64,000 bases of DNA from Hydrogenophaga sp. Lineage in GTDB: Bacteria; Pseudomonadota; Gammaproteobacteria; Burkholderiales; Burkholderiaceae_C. The notes under the pieces are model-generated. The model was not told the DNA's origin and did no database searches. It saw only the letters and a list, made by a program, of their open reading frames with translations. Of this stretch, positions 8,812 through 25,753 are shown piece by piece. Position 1 is the stretch's first letter, and every line of letters begins with the position of its first letter. The stretch is from assembly GCF_030158645.1 (NCBI RefSeq), contig NZ_JAOASO010000162.1, positions 1-64,000 of the forward strand, written 5' to 3'. The translations under genes were made by a program, and so were the position numbers.

Positions 8812-10041
8812 ATGAAAGCTTTTCACCGCATGAGCTCGGTGGCCCTCGCCATGGGCATGGCCCTGGGCACCAGCGCCGCGCTGGCGCAGACCGCCGCGCC
8901 CGCCGCACCCCCTGCACCCGCCTGGAAACAGGGCATGCCCGAGAGCATGGCCACCTCCACGCTGGCCCCGCTCGCCGGCAAGAACACCGCCACCGCAGCG
9001 GCCGACATCCCGATCGACAAGATCAAGTTGCCACCCGGCTTCAAGGCCGAGATCTGGGCCACCGGATTGCCGGGCGGCCGTGCCATGGCCCTGGGTGACG
9101 AGGGCAAGATCTATGTGGGCACGCGCGGTCTGGGCCGTGTCTACGAGGTGAGCAACAACGGATCCGAGCGCACCGTGCGCACCGTGGTGGACAAGCTGGT
9201 GCAGCCCGCGGGTGTGGCATTCAAGGACGGCGCGCTGTACGTGATGGCCATCAACAAGGTGCTGCGATTCGACGGCATCGAGAAGAACCCGGCCGTGGCA
9301 CCGGTGGACATGACCGAGGCCTTCAAGCTCCCGACCGAACAGCACCACAACTGGAAGTACATCGCCTTCGGTCCGGACGGCAAACTCTACGTGCCCTTCG
9401 GTGCGCCGTGCAACATCTGCGCGCTGCCCACGCCCGAGTACGCGCAGATCCGCCGCTACAACCCTGACGGCTCGGGCATGGAAGTGGTGGCCACCGGTGT
9501 GCGCAACACCGTGGGGTTTGACTGGCACCCCGCCACCAAGGAACTCTGGTTCAGCAACCACGGCCGCGACTGGATGGGCGACGACACGCCCAACGACACC
9601 GTCAACCGCATGCACAAGGTGGGCCTGAACTTCGGCTTCCCTTCGTGCCACCAGGGCAACCTGCCCGACCCCGATGTGAAGAAGGACAACGCCTGCGCCG
9701 GTGTCGAACAACCCGTGGCGCTGATGGGCCCGCACGCCGCCAGCATGGGCGTGACCTTCTACACCGGCAACATGTTCCCACCCGAGTACAAGGGCGTCCT
9801 GTTCAACGCGCGCAAGGGTTCGTGGAACCGCACCAAGAAGATCGGCTACGACATCGTGATGGTCAAGGCCAGCGCCGATGGCAAGAACAGCCAGGTCGTG
9901 CCCTTCATGACCGGTTTCATGAACGAAGCCGACCAGTCGTTCTGGGGCCGTCCCGCCTACATGCTGCAGATGAAGGACGGCTCGATGCTGGTGTCCGACG
10001 AGCAGCTCGGTGCGATCTACCGCGTCTCGTACGCGAAGTAA
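8812..10041 (+). CDS. PQQ-dependent sorbosone/aldose dehydrogenase family protein
   Basis: A periplasmic six-bladed propeller quinoprotein of 409 residues, of the soluble aldose/L-sorbosone dehydrogenase type, oxidising an aldehyde or sugar and passing electrons to a cytochrome c. A Sec signal peptide ends near residue 27 (ALAQ). Family marks include LPPGFKAEIWATGLPGGRAM, HHNWKYIAFGPDGKLYV, FDWHPATKELWFSNHGRDWM and the closing SMLVSDEQLGAIYRVSY. Two Cys residues in PCNICALP may form a disulphide. The start follows AGGAGA at normal spacing. The dihaem cytochrome starts three bases after its stop, so the two are an electron-transfer pair. A paralogue with its own cytochrome lies at 35484-36761. 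The substrate is not predictable. Confidence 0.87.
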   Translation: MKAFHRMSSVALAMGMALGTSAALAQTAAPAAPPAPAWKQGMPESMATSTLAPLAGKNTATAAADIPIDKIKLPPGFKAEIWATGLPGGRAMALGDEGKIYVGTRGLGRVYEVSNNGSERTVRTVVDKLVQPAGVAFKDGALYVMAINKVLRFDGIEKNPAVAPVDMTEAFKLPTEQHHNWKYIAFGPDGKLYVPFGAPCNICALPTPEYAQIRRYNPDGSGMEVVATGVRNTVGFDWHPATKELWFSNHGRDWMGDDTPNDTVNRMHKVGLNFGFPSCHQGNLPDPDVKKDNACAGVEQPVALMGPHAASMGVTFYTGNMFPPEYKGVLFNARKGSWNRTKKIGYDIVMVKASADGKNSQVVPFMTGFMNEADQSFWGRPAYMLQMKDGSMLVSDEQLGAIYRVSYAK

Positions 10042-10044
10042 GCC

Positions 10045-10635
10045 ATGGTGAAGATGTCGCTTGCGCGGGGCGCCTCGGCAACGCTCCTCGGGCTGGTTTT
10101 CTGGGTCGGCTCGCCGGTGTGGGCGCAAGACATCTCGGCGCGGCTGATGGCCTGCGCGGCCTGCCACGGGGCGGACGGCAACTCCCAGTTGCCCAACATC
10201 CCGTCGCTCGCCGGGCAGCCCAAGGTGTTCGTTGAAAACCAGCTCGTGATCATCCGCGAGGGGCTGCGTGAGATACCGGCCATGAAGGGCTTGCTCGATG
10301 GCGTGAGCGACGCGGACATCACCGCCATGGCGGTGCACTTTGCCAAGCTGCCGGCGCGCAACGCGCCGCCACCGGGCGACCCTGCGCTCATGGCGCAAGG
10401 CAAGGCGCTGGCCGAAGGCATGCGCTGCGGCATCTGCCACCTGCCCGATTACCGCGGACGCGAACAGATGCCCCGCCTGGCCGCCCAGCGCGAGGATTAC
10501 CTGCTGTATTCGATGCTGCAGTTCAAGAACAACCAGGCCACGGGTCGCGACACCATCATGGCGGCCTCGCTCTACGGCGTGTCGGACAACGACATCAAGG
10601 CCCTGGCCCATTTCCTGGCGCGCGTGGCGCCCTGA
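10045..10635 (+). CDS. Dihaem cytochrome c (c4-like)
   Basis: A 196-residue secreted c-type cytochrome with two haem sites: Cys37-Ala-Ala-Cys40-His41 and Cys128-Gly-Ile-Cys131-His132. The pseudo-duplicated arrangement, with about 90 residues between haems, is that of cytochrome c4. A Sec signal peptide occupies roughly the first 27 residues (ending VWAQ). Methionine ligands probably sit in IPAMKG and REQMPR or a nearby segment. It is coded immediately after the quinoprotein and is presumably its electron acceptor, handing electrons to the respiratory chain. It converges with the response-regulator gene with an 8-base gap. Confidence 0.9.
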   Translation: MVKMSLARGASATLLGLVFWVGSPVWAQDISARLMACAACHGADGNSQLPNIPSLAGQPKVFVENQLVIIREGLREIPAMKGLLDGVSDADITAMAVHFAKLPARNAPPPGDPALMAQGKALAEGMRCGICHLPDYRGREQMPRLAAQREDYLLYSMLQFKNNQATGRDTIMAASLYGVSDNDIKALAHFLARVAP

Positions 10636-10643
10636 GGACGGGT

Positions 10644-11483
10644 TCAGACCGGGGCGTTTTCCCTGTCGCTCAGGGTCACCAGCAGCTGGATCACCTCGGC
10701 GCACTCCTCTTCGATGCGCGAGATGCGTTGGGACACCGCCGGTGACAGGGAATTCTGTTCGGTGTGGCGGATCGATTCCGTCTGCTCGAGGATGGCCGAC
10801 ATGCGTTCGAACAACTCCGAGGTGATGTCGTCGGCGCTCGCGTCGGCCGCTGGTTCGGTCAGCGGAGCCGCCGCCACCGGCACCGGCTGCGGCGCACGCT
10901 GCACCGTGGGTGGGGCAGGCGGCGTCTTGGGCGGTGGAGGTGGCGCATCCGCAAAGTCTCCGAAGATCTGCGTCGGTGCAAATTCGGTTTCGTGTCCTTG
11001 CCAGACGTCGCTGGTGCGTGGCCGGGCGGATTCGGTTTTGCTCGTGAAGTCTCCGTGCGGCGAAAAGCTCAGCTCGATGCTTTCCATCTCCTCGCTCAAG
11101 AGCTGGTCGACCCGGTCGCGGATGTCCTGGCGGTTGATCGGCTTGAGGAAGAAGTCCACCACGCCCAGCTCCAAAGCCTGGCGGCGGTAGCTGTCTTCGG
11201 TGTGTGAGGTCACCATGATCACCTGCGTGCCCCGCGTGTCCGGGTGGTCCAGCATGCGCTTGACGACCTCGTAACCGCTGAGGTCGGGCATGTCGACGTC
11301 GATCAGCATCAGATCGGGCCGGTGCGCATGGAGCTTTTTCAGCGCGTCTTCACCGCGCACCGAGAAATACAGCTGTGCGCAGTCCATCAGCGTGCGCGCC
11401 AGGACGTGCACCATGGTCGGATCGTCGTCCACGATCAGCACCCGGCGTCGCTCGGGCGGGGCGTTGGGGGTTGATGGGTTCAC
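10644..11483 (-). CDS. Response regulator with coiled-coil C-terminus, GTG start
   Basis: A 279-residue response regulator. The receiver domain (residues 14-130) has the acidic pocket Asp20-Asp21, phospho-acceptor Asp62 in LMLIDVDMPDLSG and Lys114 in FFLKPINR. No DNA-binding, cyclase or phosphodiesterase domain follows: instead comes a Pro/Ala-rich linker (near 175-205, including PPPPPKTPPAPP) and a terminal helical segment (SELFERMSAILEQTESIRH... RISRIEEECAEVIQLLVTL) that could dimerise or bind a partner. The start is a GTG with GGGAA upstream. It is divergent from the giant hybrid kinase, 201 bases away, and is the obvious candidate for its output. Confidence 0.82.
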   Translation of the reverse strand: MNPSTPNAPPERRRVLIVDDDPTMVHVLARTLMDCAQLYFSVRGEDALKKLHAHRPDLMLIDVDMPDLSGYEVVKRMLDHPDTRGTQVIMVTSHTEDSYRRQALELGVVDFFLKPINRQDIRDRVDQLLSEEMESIELSFSPHGDFTSKTESARPRTSDVWQGHETEFAPTQIFGDFADAPPPPPKTPPAPPTVQRAPQPVPVAAAPLTEPAADASADDITSELFERMSAILEQTESIRHTEQNSLSPAVSQRISRIEEECAEVIQLLVTLSDRENAPV

Positions 11484-11684
11484 AGCATTTCCCGTTGGTT
11501 GAAGCCTGATGTTGCGCCTTTGCCCGCCCGGGCAAAGCCGGAAAAGCGGCACACACCGCCCGCAAATCGGCGCATTGGACGGGTGATCGGTGCAACTGGG
11601 CGATCGTGCAGCCGCTTTTCCGGGGCTTGGCTGTGGGCCGTGGCAAGACACTGGAGCGTCTTGCCCCAACCGCGCCAGCACCCC

Positions 11685-17375
<5,691 letters not shown>

Positions 17376-17494
17376 GCGCCGCCCGCGCGGTGTGACGAAA
17401 CGGAACAACCCCGCGTCAGGGAAAGTCCGGGCGTGTGGGTGCTGCGCCGGCAGGCCATGATCGTGCGGCCATCCACCCTCACCAGGAGACAGCC

Positions 17495-19198
17495 ATGCCG
17501 CCCGCCACCCCGCCACAGCCGGCCCATGCCCGGGGCGCCGATGCGCCCGCCCTGCTCGAACTCACCATTGGCCAGGCGCTGGTGCAGACCGCCGAATGGT
17601 TCGGCGAGCGCGAGGCGCTGGTGGTGCCGCACCAGGGCGTGCGCTGGACCTGGAGCGAACTGCTGCACCGCACCGACGCGCTGGCCGCCGGTCTGCTGGC
17701 GCTGGGTCTGCAGCCCGGCGAGCGCGTGGGCATCTGGGCGCCCAACTGCGCCGAGTGGACGCTGATGCAGTTCGCCACGGCGCGCGCCGGACTCATCCTG
17801 GTCAACATCAACCCGGCCTACCGGGCCAGCGAACTCGCGTACGCACTCAACAAGGTGGCCTGCACCGCGCTGGTGATGGCGCCCGCGCTCAAGTCCAGCA
17901 ACTGCATCGACATCCTGCGCAGCCTCGCGCCCGAGCTCGACAGCAGCTCGCCCGGTGAGCTGGTGGCCGAGCAGCTGCCGCACCTGCGCTGGGTGCTGCG
18001 CCTGGGCGACGACCACACGCCGGGCATGCTCAACTTCAACGACGTGCCGGTGTGGGCCGGCCCCGAACACCTGAGCCAGCTGGCCAACATCGGCCCCACG
18101 CTGTCACCCACCGACCCGATCAACATCCAGTTCACCTCGGGCACCACCGGCTTTCCCAAAGGCGCCACGCTCACGCACCGCAACATCCTGAACAACGGTT
18201 ACTTCGTGGGCGAGGCAATCCGCCTCAAGCCCGATGACCGGCTGTGCATCCCGGTGCCGCTCTACCACTGCTTCGGCATGGTGATGGGCAACCTGGCCTG
18301 CCTCACCCACGGTTGCACCATGGTGTATCCCTCGGAGGCGTTCGACCCGGCCGCCGTGTTGCAGACGGTGCAGGCCGAGCGCTGCACCTCGCTCTACGGC
18401 GTGCCCACCATGTTCATCGCGGTGCTGGACCACCCGCAGTTCGCCAGCACCGACCTGGGCAGCCTGCGCACCGGCATCATGGCCGGCTCGCCGTGCCCCA
18501 TTGAAGTGATGAAGCGCGTGGCCACCACCATGCACATGCGCGAAGTGACCATCGCCTACGGCATGACCGAAACCTCACCCGTGTCCACCCAAAGCGCGGT
18601 GGACGACCCGCTGGAGCGCCGCGTGTCCACCGTGGGCCGCGTGCAGCCCCACCTGGAGGTGCAGATCGTGGACACCGACGGCCAGCGCGTGGCGCGTGGC
18701 GTGGTGGGTGAACTCTGCACGCGCGGCTATTCGGTGATGCAGGGCTACTGGGCCGACCGCGACAAGACGCGGGAAGCCATCGACGCGGAAGGCTGGATGC
18801 ACACCGGCGACCTCGCCACCATGGACGACGAGGGCTATGTGAACATCGTCGGGCGCTTGAAGGACATGGTGATCCGCGGCGGCGAGAACGTCTACCCGCG
18901 CGAGATCGAGGAGTTCTATTACCGGCACCCGAAGGTGCAGGACGTGCAGGTGGTGGGTGTGCCCGATGCGCGCTATGGCGAGGCGCTGTGCGCCTGCGTG
19001 GTGCTCAAGCCCGGGCAAAGCGCCACGGCCGAGGAATTGCAGGCGTTCGCACAGGGGCAGATGGCGCATTACAAGGTGCCGCGCTACATCGAGTTCGTGG
19101 ACGCTTTTCCCATGACCATCACCGGCAAGATCCAGAAGTTCGTGCTGCGCAAGGCGATGGTGGAGAAGCTGGGCTTGCAGGAAATTGCCACCGCCTGA
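17495..19198 (+). CDS. AMP-forming fatty acyl-CoA synthetase family protein
   Basis: A 567-residue ANL-superfamily ligase that activates a carboxylic acid to its acyl-CoA with ATP. The P-loop like motif is [17 protein letters not shown], the adenine-binding segment [13 protein letters not shown], and the C-terminal hinge and lysine motifs are [20 protein letters not shown] and [14 protein letters not shown]. The profile fits medium- to long-chain acyl-CoA synthetases of the FadD3/AtuH-like type; the substrate is uncertain. AGGAGA precedes the ATG at 17495. It begins 119 bases after the hybrid kinase and has no partner genes, so it may be singly transcribed. Confidence 0.87.
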   Translation: MPPATPPQPAHARGADAPALLELTIGQALVQTAEWFGEREALVVPHQGVRWTWSELLHRTDALAAGLLALGLQPGERVGIWAPNCAEWTLMQFATARAGLILVNINPAYRASELAYALNKVACTALVMAPALKSSNCIDILRSLAPELDSSSPGELVAEQLPHLRWVLRLGDDHTPGMLNFNDVPVWAGPEHLSQLANIGPTLSPTDPINIQFTSGTTGFPKGATLTHRNILNNGYFVGEAIRLKPDDRLCIPVPLYHCFGMVMGNLACLTHGCTMVYPSEAFDPAAVLQTVQAERCTSLYGVPTMFIAVLDHPQFASTDLGSLRTGIMAGSPCPIEVMKRVATTMHMREVTIAYGMTETSPVSTQSAVDDPLERRVSTVGRVQPHLEVQIVDTDGQRVARGVVGELCTRGYSVMQGYWADRDKTREAIDAEGWMHTGDLATMDDEGYVNIVGRLKDMVIRGGENVYPREIEEFYYRHPKVQDVQVVGVPDARYGEALCACVVLKPGQSATAEELQAFAQGQMAHYKVPRYIEFVDAFPMTITGKIQKFVLRKAMVEKLGLQEIATA

Positions 19199-19356
19199 GG
19201 CGCACCGCACGCGACTTGTGTGATCCATTGCCCAAAGCCTCCTTCAACCGGGGGAGATCGGGGCGATGTGGGTTACCTTGTGTGACAAACACAAGCCTGC
19301 GAGCGCCCCATGACATTGAACCCCGCCGTTTCGACACACCGCCCGGCACCGCGCCG

Positions 19357-19773
19357 ATGATCCGGCTGGCCCGGACCGAACGCGGCGAGTTTCCGGTCCG
19401 TGTGGTGGTGGGGCGCATCCTCTCGGTGGCGCCGCACCCCACGAGCGCAGCCGCACAAGCCGATGGACCGACCGGCCTGGATTGCACGCGGCTCGTCATC
19501 GAAGACGATGCCCTGGTCAGTGAGCTGACGCTGGTGCACCTGGAGCCGCTGGACATCCTGCCCCACCGCACCTTGACCATCCTCACCGGTTGTGAGGTGG
19601 ATCGGGAGTGGCCACTCTATGTGTACAGCCCGAACGACAAAAGCCACCGCCGCTTCGACCAGCACATCGGGTGGTTTCTGAGCAGCCAGGGCACCGGGCT
19701 GTTGAGCGACGCAGATCAGCGCGTGATCTGGTCGGCCATCCTGCTGCAGGTCTTGCCCGGCGGAACACGCTGA
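19357..19773 (+). CDS. Hypothetical protein
   Basis: A 138-residue soluble protein I do not recognise. It reads as a beta-rich domain with an internal segment DCTRLVIEDDALVSELTLVH and a Trp/Tyr-containing stretch EWPLYVYSPNDKSHRRFDQH. Codon use matches neighbouring genes, which argues that it is a real gene. The ATG at 19357 is the first in-frame ATG in a plausible position; no strong ribosome site is seen, so the true start may be a little upstream. It is followed by a hairpin shared with the converging katG gene. Confidence 0.55.
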   Translation: MIRLARTERGEFPVRVVVGRILSVAPHPTSAAAQADGPTGLDCTRLVIEDDALVSELTLVHLEPLDILPHRTLTILTGCEVDREWPLYVYSPNDKSHRRFDQHIGWFLSSQGTGLLSDADQRVIWSAILLQVLPGGTR

Positions 19774-19789
19774 CCGCGGTCTGCCGACG

Positions 19790-19816
19790 AAAAAAAAGGG
19801 GCCTTTCGGCCCCTTT
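19790..19816 (-). terminator. Rho-independent terminator of katG
   Basis: A perfect 9-bp stem (AAAGGGGCC, loop TTTC, GGCCCCTTT on the + strand). Read leftwards it ends in a run of eight U, directly after the katG stop, so it serves katG; read rightwards the hairpin could also halt the hypothetical gene but has no U run. Confidence 0.85.
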
Positions 19817-19834
19817 CCATCGGGTTTCACGGGA

Positions 19835-22057
<2,223 letters not shown>

Positions 22058-22059
22058 TC

Positions 22060-22088
22060 ACTGTAGTGTTTGCACCCTTATGGATCAA
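22060..22088 (-). promoter_or_regulatory. Candidate sigma-70 promoter of katG
   Basis: Read leftwards: TTGATC, 17 bases, TACAGT, with the -10 box about 35 bases before the katG ATG. Matches to consensus are moderate (four of six in each box). Confidence 0.35.
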
Positions 22089-22141
22089 CGCAATTTTGGC
22101 AATGAAAGCCATAGCGCTGGCGGGCGAGTGCCCGCGTCACC

Positions 22142-22639
22142 TCAGCGCATGTGCAGCGCAGACACCGCGGACAGGCTGTGCTGGTGGCCGCTGGTGGCGG
22201 TGCGCGTGGTCAGCGGTTGGCGCGAGGTGAGGCCGCAGAGTCGCAAGGTCTCCGGGTCTTTGGCGCCGTTGAAAAACGCTTGCAGCGCGAGGCGGAACAC
22301 CAGCTCTTCGGGTGCGGCTTCGCTGAACAGCGTCATGCACGAGAAAAACTTCAGGTCGTCGGGTGCGCCCAGGATCTGGCTGGCCGATTTCTGGGTGTGG
22401 CGCAACACGGCGGTGGTGCACTCGCGCAGGCGCGGACCGAGCACGGGGTGTTTCTGGAAGGCCCGCGCTTCGTCCAGGCATTCGAGACCGAAGAACTGGG
22501 CCCGCTGGCTGCAGCCCAGGCCGCGGTGCTGCGGGAACACGAACCAGATCCAGTGGCTTTGTTTCTGGCCCGCCTTGAGCTCGTTCAGTGCCTGGTCGTA
22601 CACCGGGGCTTGAGCATCGAGAAAGCGTTGGAGGTTCAT
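22142..22639 (-). CDS. DUF1810 family protein
   Basis: A 165-residue DUF1810 protein, a small cytoplasmic family of unknown function widespread in bacteria. The signature is plain: LQRFLDAQAPVYDQALNEL near the start, then HWIWFVFPQHRGLG and the block FQKHPVLGPRLRECTTAVL. Late in the protein comes KFFSCMTLFSEAAPEELVFR. Length is normal for the family. It stands alone between katG and the alcohol dehydrogenase operon, on the same strand, with no evident link to either. Confidence 0.88.
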   Translation of the reverse strand: MNLQRFLDAQAPVYDQALNELKAGQKQSHWIWFVFPQHRGLGCSQRAQFFGLECLDEARAFQKHPVLGPRLRECTTAVLRHTQKSASQILGAPDDLKFFSCMTLFSEAAPEELVFRLALQAFFNGAKDPETLRLCGLTSRQPLTTRTATSGHQHSLSAVSALHMR

Positions 22640-22732
22640 GTGGTGGCACGGCGCTGATGCGGAGTGCCAAAACTATCACGCACGCGTGTCACCACCCACC
22701 ACAGGTGGGGGATGCGCGAACTTGTGGCGTTG

Positions 22733-23638
22733 TCAGTCGGCCATCAAGGCCGGCAACGACAGTGTGCTGGTCACGTCGGGCTGGGCGGGGGGCAGCAGCC
22801 GCAAGCCGGCCTCGGTGGCCCAGCGCTGAAGATCGCCGCTGGTCTGGCTGCGCGTGATCACGCGGTTGGTGGCGTCGAGCAGTGCGGTCTGGCCCTGCAG
22901 CGCCACGAAGCCGAGGTTGATGCCCAGCGAGCGCTGGAAGTCGGTGAGCTGCACCGGGCTGGCGGGTTGCAGCAGACGTCGGGCGTCCACGGCGGTGCTG
23001 GTCATGAGCATGGCGTCCACACGACCGGTGTCGAGCGCAGCCCAGGCGTCTTCGCGCTGCCCCATTGACACCATGCTGGTGTGCAGGTAACCGCCCCGGT
23101 ACATGGAAATCAAGGTGCCTTCGAGCGTGCCGGCGACCGCGCCCACCTTGCGCCCGCGCAGGTCGGCGAGGGTGCGCACAGGGGCTTGCCCGGGGCGTTG
23201 CACGATGGACAGTGCCGTGCCCTGGTAAGGGCGGCTGGCCACCAGCGTGCCCAGCGGCACGAAGGGTCGGTCACGCTGTCGTTTGGCCCCGGGGTAATCG
23301 GGCGTCTTGAAGCGCTCGCGCGTGGGGGCGCCGAGGTCGCTGGCCAGCAGCGGGAAGCCGCTCACCAGATCGCAGATGCCGGCCGAGAGCAGGGCGTTGA
23401 CCTCGTGGGTCAGCATCGTCTCTTTCTCCACCTCGGATTCGAACGGCACCACGCGCAGCTCGCGTCCGAGGTCGCTGGCAATCGCCCGCGCCAGCAGCAC
23501 GTCAAAGCCGGCCACCTGGCCTTTGGTGCGGTAGGAGAGCGGCGCGTTGTCTTCGCTCATGCACACGGTCAGTGGCTCGGCGGCGTGAGCTGTGGTCGCT
23601 GCCAGGCACAGCAAAAGACCGGACAGGTAGCGGTTCAT
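22733..23638 (-). CDS. XoxJ-like periplasmic binding protein of quinoprotein operon
   Basis: A 301-residue secreted protein of the type 2 periplasmic-binding fold (SBP_bac_3-like), with a Sec signal ending ATTAHAAEP. The opening LTVCMSEDNAPLSYRTKGQV and the segment KVGAVAGTLEGTLISMYRGG are typical. In quinoprotein alcohol dehydrogenase operons a protein of this kind (XoxJ/MxaJ) binds the dehydrogenase and helps its maturation or cofactor loading instead of serving an ABC transporter, and no permease gene is present here. It starts one base after the cytochrome c gene ends. The ATG at 23638 (MNRYLSGLLL) is preferred to one at 23659, since the signal peptide then starts properly. Confidence 0.82.
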   Translation of the reverse strand: MNRYLSGLLLCLAATTAHAAEPLTVCMSEDNAPLSYRTKGQVAGFDVLLARAIASDLGRELRVVPFESEVEKETMLTHEVNALLSAGICDLVSGFPLLASDLGAPTRERFKTPDYPGAKRQRDRPFVPLGTLVASRPYQGTALSIVQRPGQAPVRTLADLRGRKVGAVAGTLEGTLISMYRGGYLHTSMVSMGQREDAWAALDTGRVDAMLMTSTAVDARRLLQPASPVQLTDFQRSLGINLGFVALQGQTALLDATNRVITRSQTSGDLQRWATEAGLRLLPPAQPDVTSTLSLPALMAD

Positions 23639-23639
23639 C

Positions 23640-23972
23640 TCAGGGTTCCTTGCCGCCACGTGAGCCCACGTAGGCCCAGAGCACTTGCACCGCCTGCATG
23701 TCCAGCGCGTCCTTGAACGAGGGCATGTTGCCCTTGCCGTTGACCACCGATTGCACGAAGCGGTCGGGCTGGTCCTGCGGGAAACGGCGCAGGTCGTAGA
23801 CGGTGGTGCCGGAGGTCACCATGTTGCGCCCGTGGCATTGCGCGCAGGTACGCTGGTATTGCTCGCGGCCTTTTTCAATGGCCGCCAGGTCGAAGGTTGG
23901 CGGTGGGTTGGTCTGTGCGTGCGCGGCCCCGATCAGGGCCGCGCCGCACAACCACATCAGCGGTTGTCGCAT
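23640..23972 (-). CDS. Cytochrome c, electron acceptor of alcohol dehydrogenase
   Basis: A 110-residue secreted monohaem cytochrome c. The haem site is Cys43-Ala-Gln-Cys46-His47, and the sixth ligand is Met83 in GKGNMPSF. A Sec signal covers roughly residues 1-20. Placed directly between the PQQ dehydrogenase (two bases upstream) and the XoxJ-like gene, it is by position the counterpart of XoxG or cytochrome c550, taking electrons from the dehydrogenase in the periplasm. It is shorter than typical XoxG proteins, close to the minimum class I fold. Confidence 0.88.
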   Translation of the reverse strand: MRQPLMWLCGAALIGAAHAQTNPPPTFDLAAIEKGREQYQRTCAQCHGRNMVTSGTTVYDLRRFPQDQPDRFVQSVVNGKGNMPSFKDALDMQAVQVLWAYVGSRGGKEP

Positions 23973-23974
23973 CT

Positions 23975-25642
23975 TCAGTTGAGTGAGAAGGTCCAGAGCG
24001 ATCCGCCGCCAGGGGTTTGCGACATGCGCTCGTCACCCAGCAGTGCCCACACGCCACCGGCGCCCGAGACCACGCTCACGTACTGCTTGCCTTTGTGTTC
24101 CCAGGTCACGGGCAGGCCGATGATGCCGGAGCCGGTCTGGAACTCCCACAGCTTCTTGCCGTTGCGCGCGTCCACCGCCATGAACTCACCCGTGGCCGCG
24201 CCGGTGAACACCAGGTTGCCGGCGGTGGACAGCGTGCCGGCCATGCTCGGCTGGCCCGGCCAGGCCATCTGCCACTTGCTCTTGCCGGTCATGGGGTCGA
24301 TGGCGCTCAGGTAACCATGTGGCTGGTCCTTGGGCATGTTCACGCCGCGGAAGTTCACACCCAGGTACCACTCGCCCTTTTTGTATTCGGGCTTGGCCAG
24401 CTGATAGGGCCAGCTGATGTTGAGGGTGTTGGCGTAGGCCAGACCTGTGGCCGGGTTCCACGACATCGGGGTCCAGTTCTTCCCGCCGAGCACGGAAGGA
24501 AAGATCTCGACGTCTTCACCGGCGCGCGCCTTCTTGTCGATCTCCGAGAGCACCGGGCGGCCGGTCTTGAGGTCGATGCGGTCGGCCCAGTTGACCTTGA
24601 CGTAGGGGTTGGCGGCGAGCAGTTCGCCGGTGGCCCGGTCGAGCACGTAGAAGAAGCCGTTGCGGTTGGCCTGGGTGAGCACCTTGCGGTCTTTGCCGCC
24701 GATCTTCATGTCCACCAGCATGCCGACTTCGGTGGCGTCGTAGTCGTAGGGATCGTTGGGCGAGAACTGGTAATGCCAGGCCAGCTCACCGGTTTTGGGC
24801 CGGATGGCCAGCACGGTGTTGATGTACAGGTTGTCGCCCAGGCGGGCGTTGGGATTCCATGGGCCGCCGTTGCCGGTGCCCCAGTACACGAGGTCGAGCT
24901 CGGGATCGTAGGCACCCGTCAGCCAGGTGGGTGCACCGCCCTTGAGGTGGGTGTCGCCGGGCCAGGTGTCACCACCCTTTTCGCCGGGGGCAGCGGTGGT
25001 GAAGAAGCGCCAGAGTTTCTTGCCCGTGGCCGGGTCCCAGGCGTCGATGAAGCCGCGCGTGCCGTACTCGCCACCGGCAATGCCGGTCAGCACCACACCG
25101 TTGGCGATCAGCGGGGCGCTCGTCATGGCCTGACCATCGAGGTAGTCGGCGGCCTTGCTCTTCCAGAGCTGCTTGCCGGTCTTGAGGTCGAGTGCGATCA
25201 CGTGGGCGTCCAGCGTGCTGCGGTAGAGCTTGCCGTCGAAGATCGCGGCGCCACGGTTCAGGATGCCGCAGCAGGCCATCTTGAAGACGTCCTGCGGCAA
25301 TTCGATCTCCTGCTTCCAGATCTGCCGGCCGGTGAGCGGATTGAGCGCCACGGTGGCGTTGTGCGTGGTGATGTACATCACCCCGTCGTGCACGATGGGC
25401 TGCGACTCCTGGCTCTGCGGGTTGTTCAGGCTGTAGGCCCAGGTGGGGGTCAGCTTGGCGGCGTTGCTGGTGTTGATCTGCTTGAGGGGGCTGTAACGCT
25501 GGTTGTTGTAGCCCATGCCGTAGGTCAGCACGTCGCCGGGTGTGAGGTTGTCCTTCTGCAGATCGGCGAGGCTTTGCGCCTGCACACCGCCCATGAGGGA
25601 GGCCATCATCAAACCGCTCATGATCTGGCGTTTCAGGTTCAT
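23975..25642 (-). CDS. PQQ alcohol dehydrogenase, probably lanthanide-dependent
   Basis: A 555-residue eight-bladed propeller quinoprotein that oxidises alcohols in the periplasm. A Sec signal precedes the propeller (cleavage near VQAQ, residue 23). The vicinal disulphide pair that caps PQQ is Cys124-Cys125 (KMACCGIL). Tryptophan-docking repeats are present. The catalytic base is Asp300 in PNDPYDYDATE; two residues on is Asp302. That extra Asp is the hallmark of lanthanide-using enzymes (XoxF, ExaF/PedH), whereas calcium enzymes have Ala, Ser or Thr there. The operon also codes a cytochrome c and a XoxJ-like protein. Ethanol-type or other alcohol preference is not settled by sequence; ExaF/PedH-like is my best guess. 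Confidence 0.9.
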   Translation of the reverse strand: MNLKRQIMSGLMMASLMGGVQAQSLADLQKDNLTPGDVLTYGMGYNNQRYSPLKQINTSNAAKLTPTWAYSLNNPQSQESQPIVHDGVMYITTHNATVALNPLTGRQIWKQEIELPQDVFKMACCGILNRGAAIFDGKLYRSTLDAHVIALDLKTGKQLWKSKAADYLDGQAMTSAPLIANGVVLTGIAGGEYGTRGFIDAWDPATGKKLWRFFTTAAPGEKGGDTWPGDTHLKGGAPTWLTGAYDPELDLVYWGTGNGGPWNPNARLGDNLYINTVLAIRPKTGELAWHYQFSPNDPYDYDATEVGMLVDMKIGGKDRKVLTQANRNGFFYVLDRATGELLAANPYVKVNWADRIDLKTGRPVLSEIDKKARAGEDVEIFPSVLGGKNWTPMSWNPATGLAYANTLNISWPYQLAKPEYKKGEWYLGVNFRGVNMPKDQPHGYLSAIDPMTGKSKWQMAWPGQPSMAGTLSTAGNLVFTGAATGEFMAVDARNGKKLWEFQTGSGIIGLPVTWEHKGKQYVSVVSGAGGVWALLGDERMSQTPGGGSLWTFSLN

Positions 25643-25753
25643 GTCGTTGTCTCCAGTGTTGTGGTCGGAAGTCGTTTGTCACCGTGGGTGAGCCTGTGCA
25701 TCGTCAACCGTTTTTCCAATGCTCACCACTTCGGGTTTTCCCACCCGGACAAG

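Noticed and set aside
8719-10704. A 661-codon open frame antisense to the quinoprotein and cytochrome genes
   Set aside because: Low-complexity His/Val/Gly-rich product with no homology; the + strand genes have signal peptides and haem motifs.
17412-17425. GGGAAAGT-type motif before acyl-CoA synthetase genes (also near 27019 and 55500)
   Set aside because: The shared core is 8 bases; about that many occurrences are expected by chance in 64 kb, so a common regulator is not supported without a statistical test.
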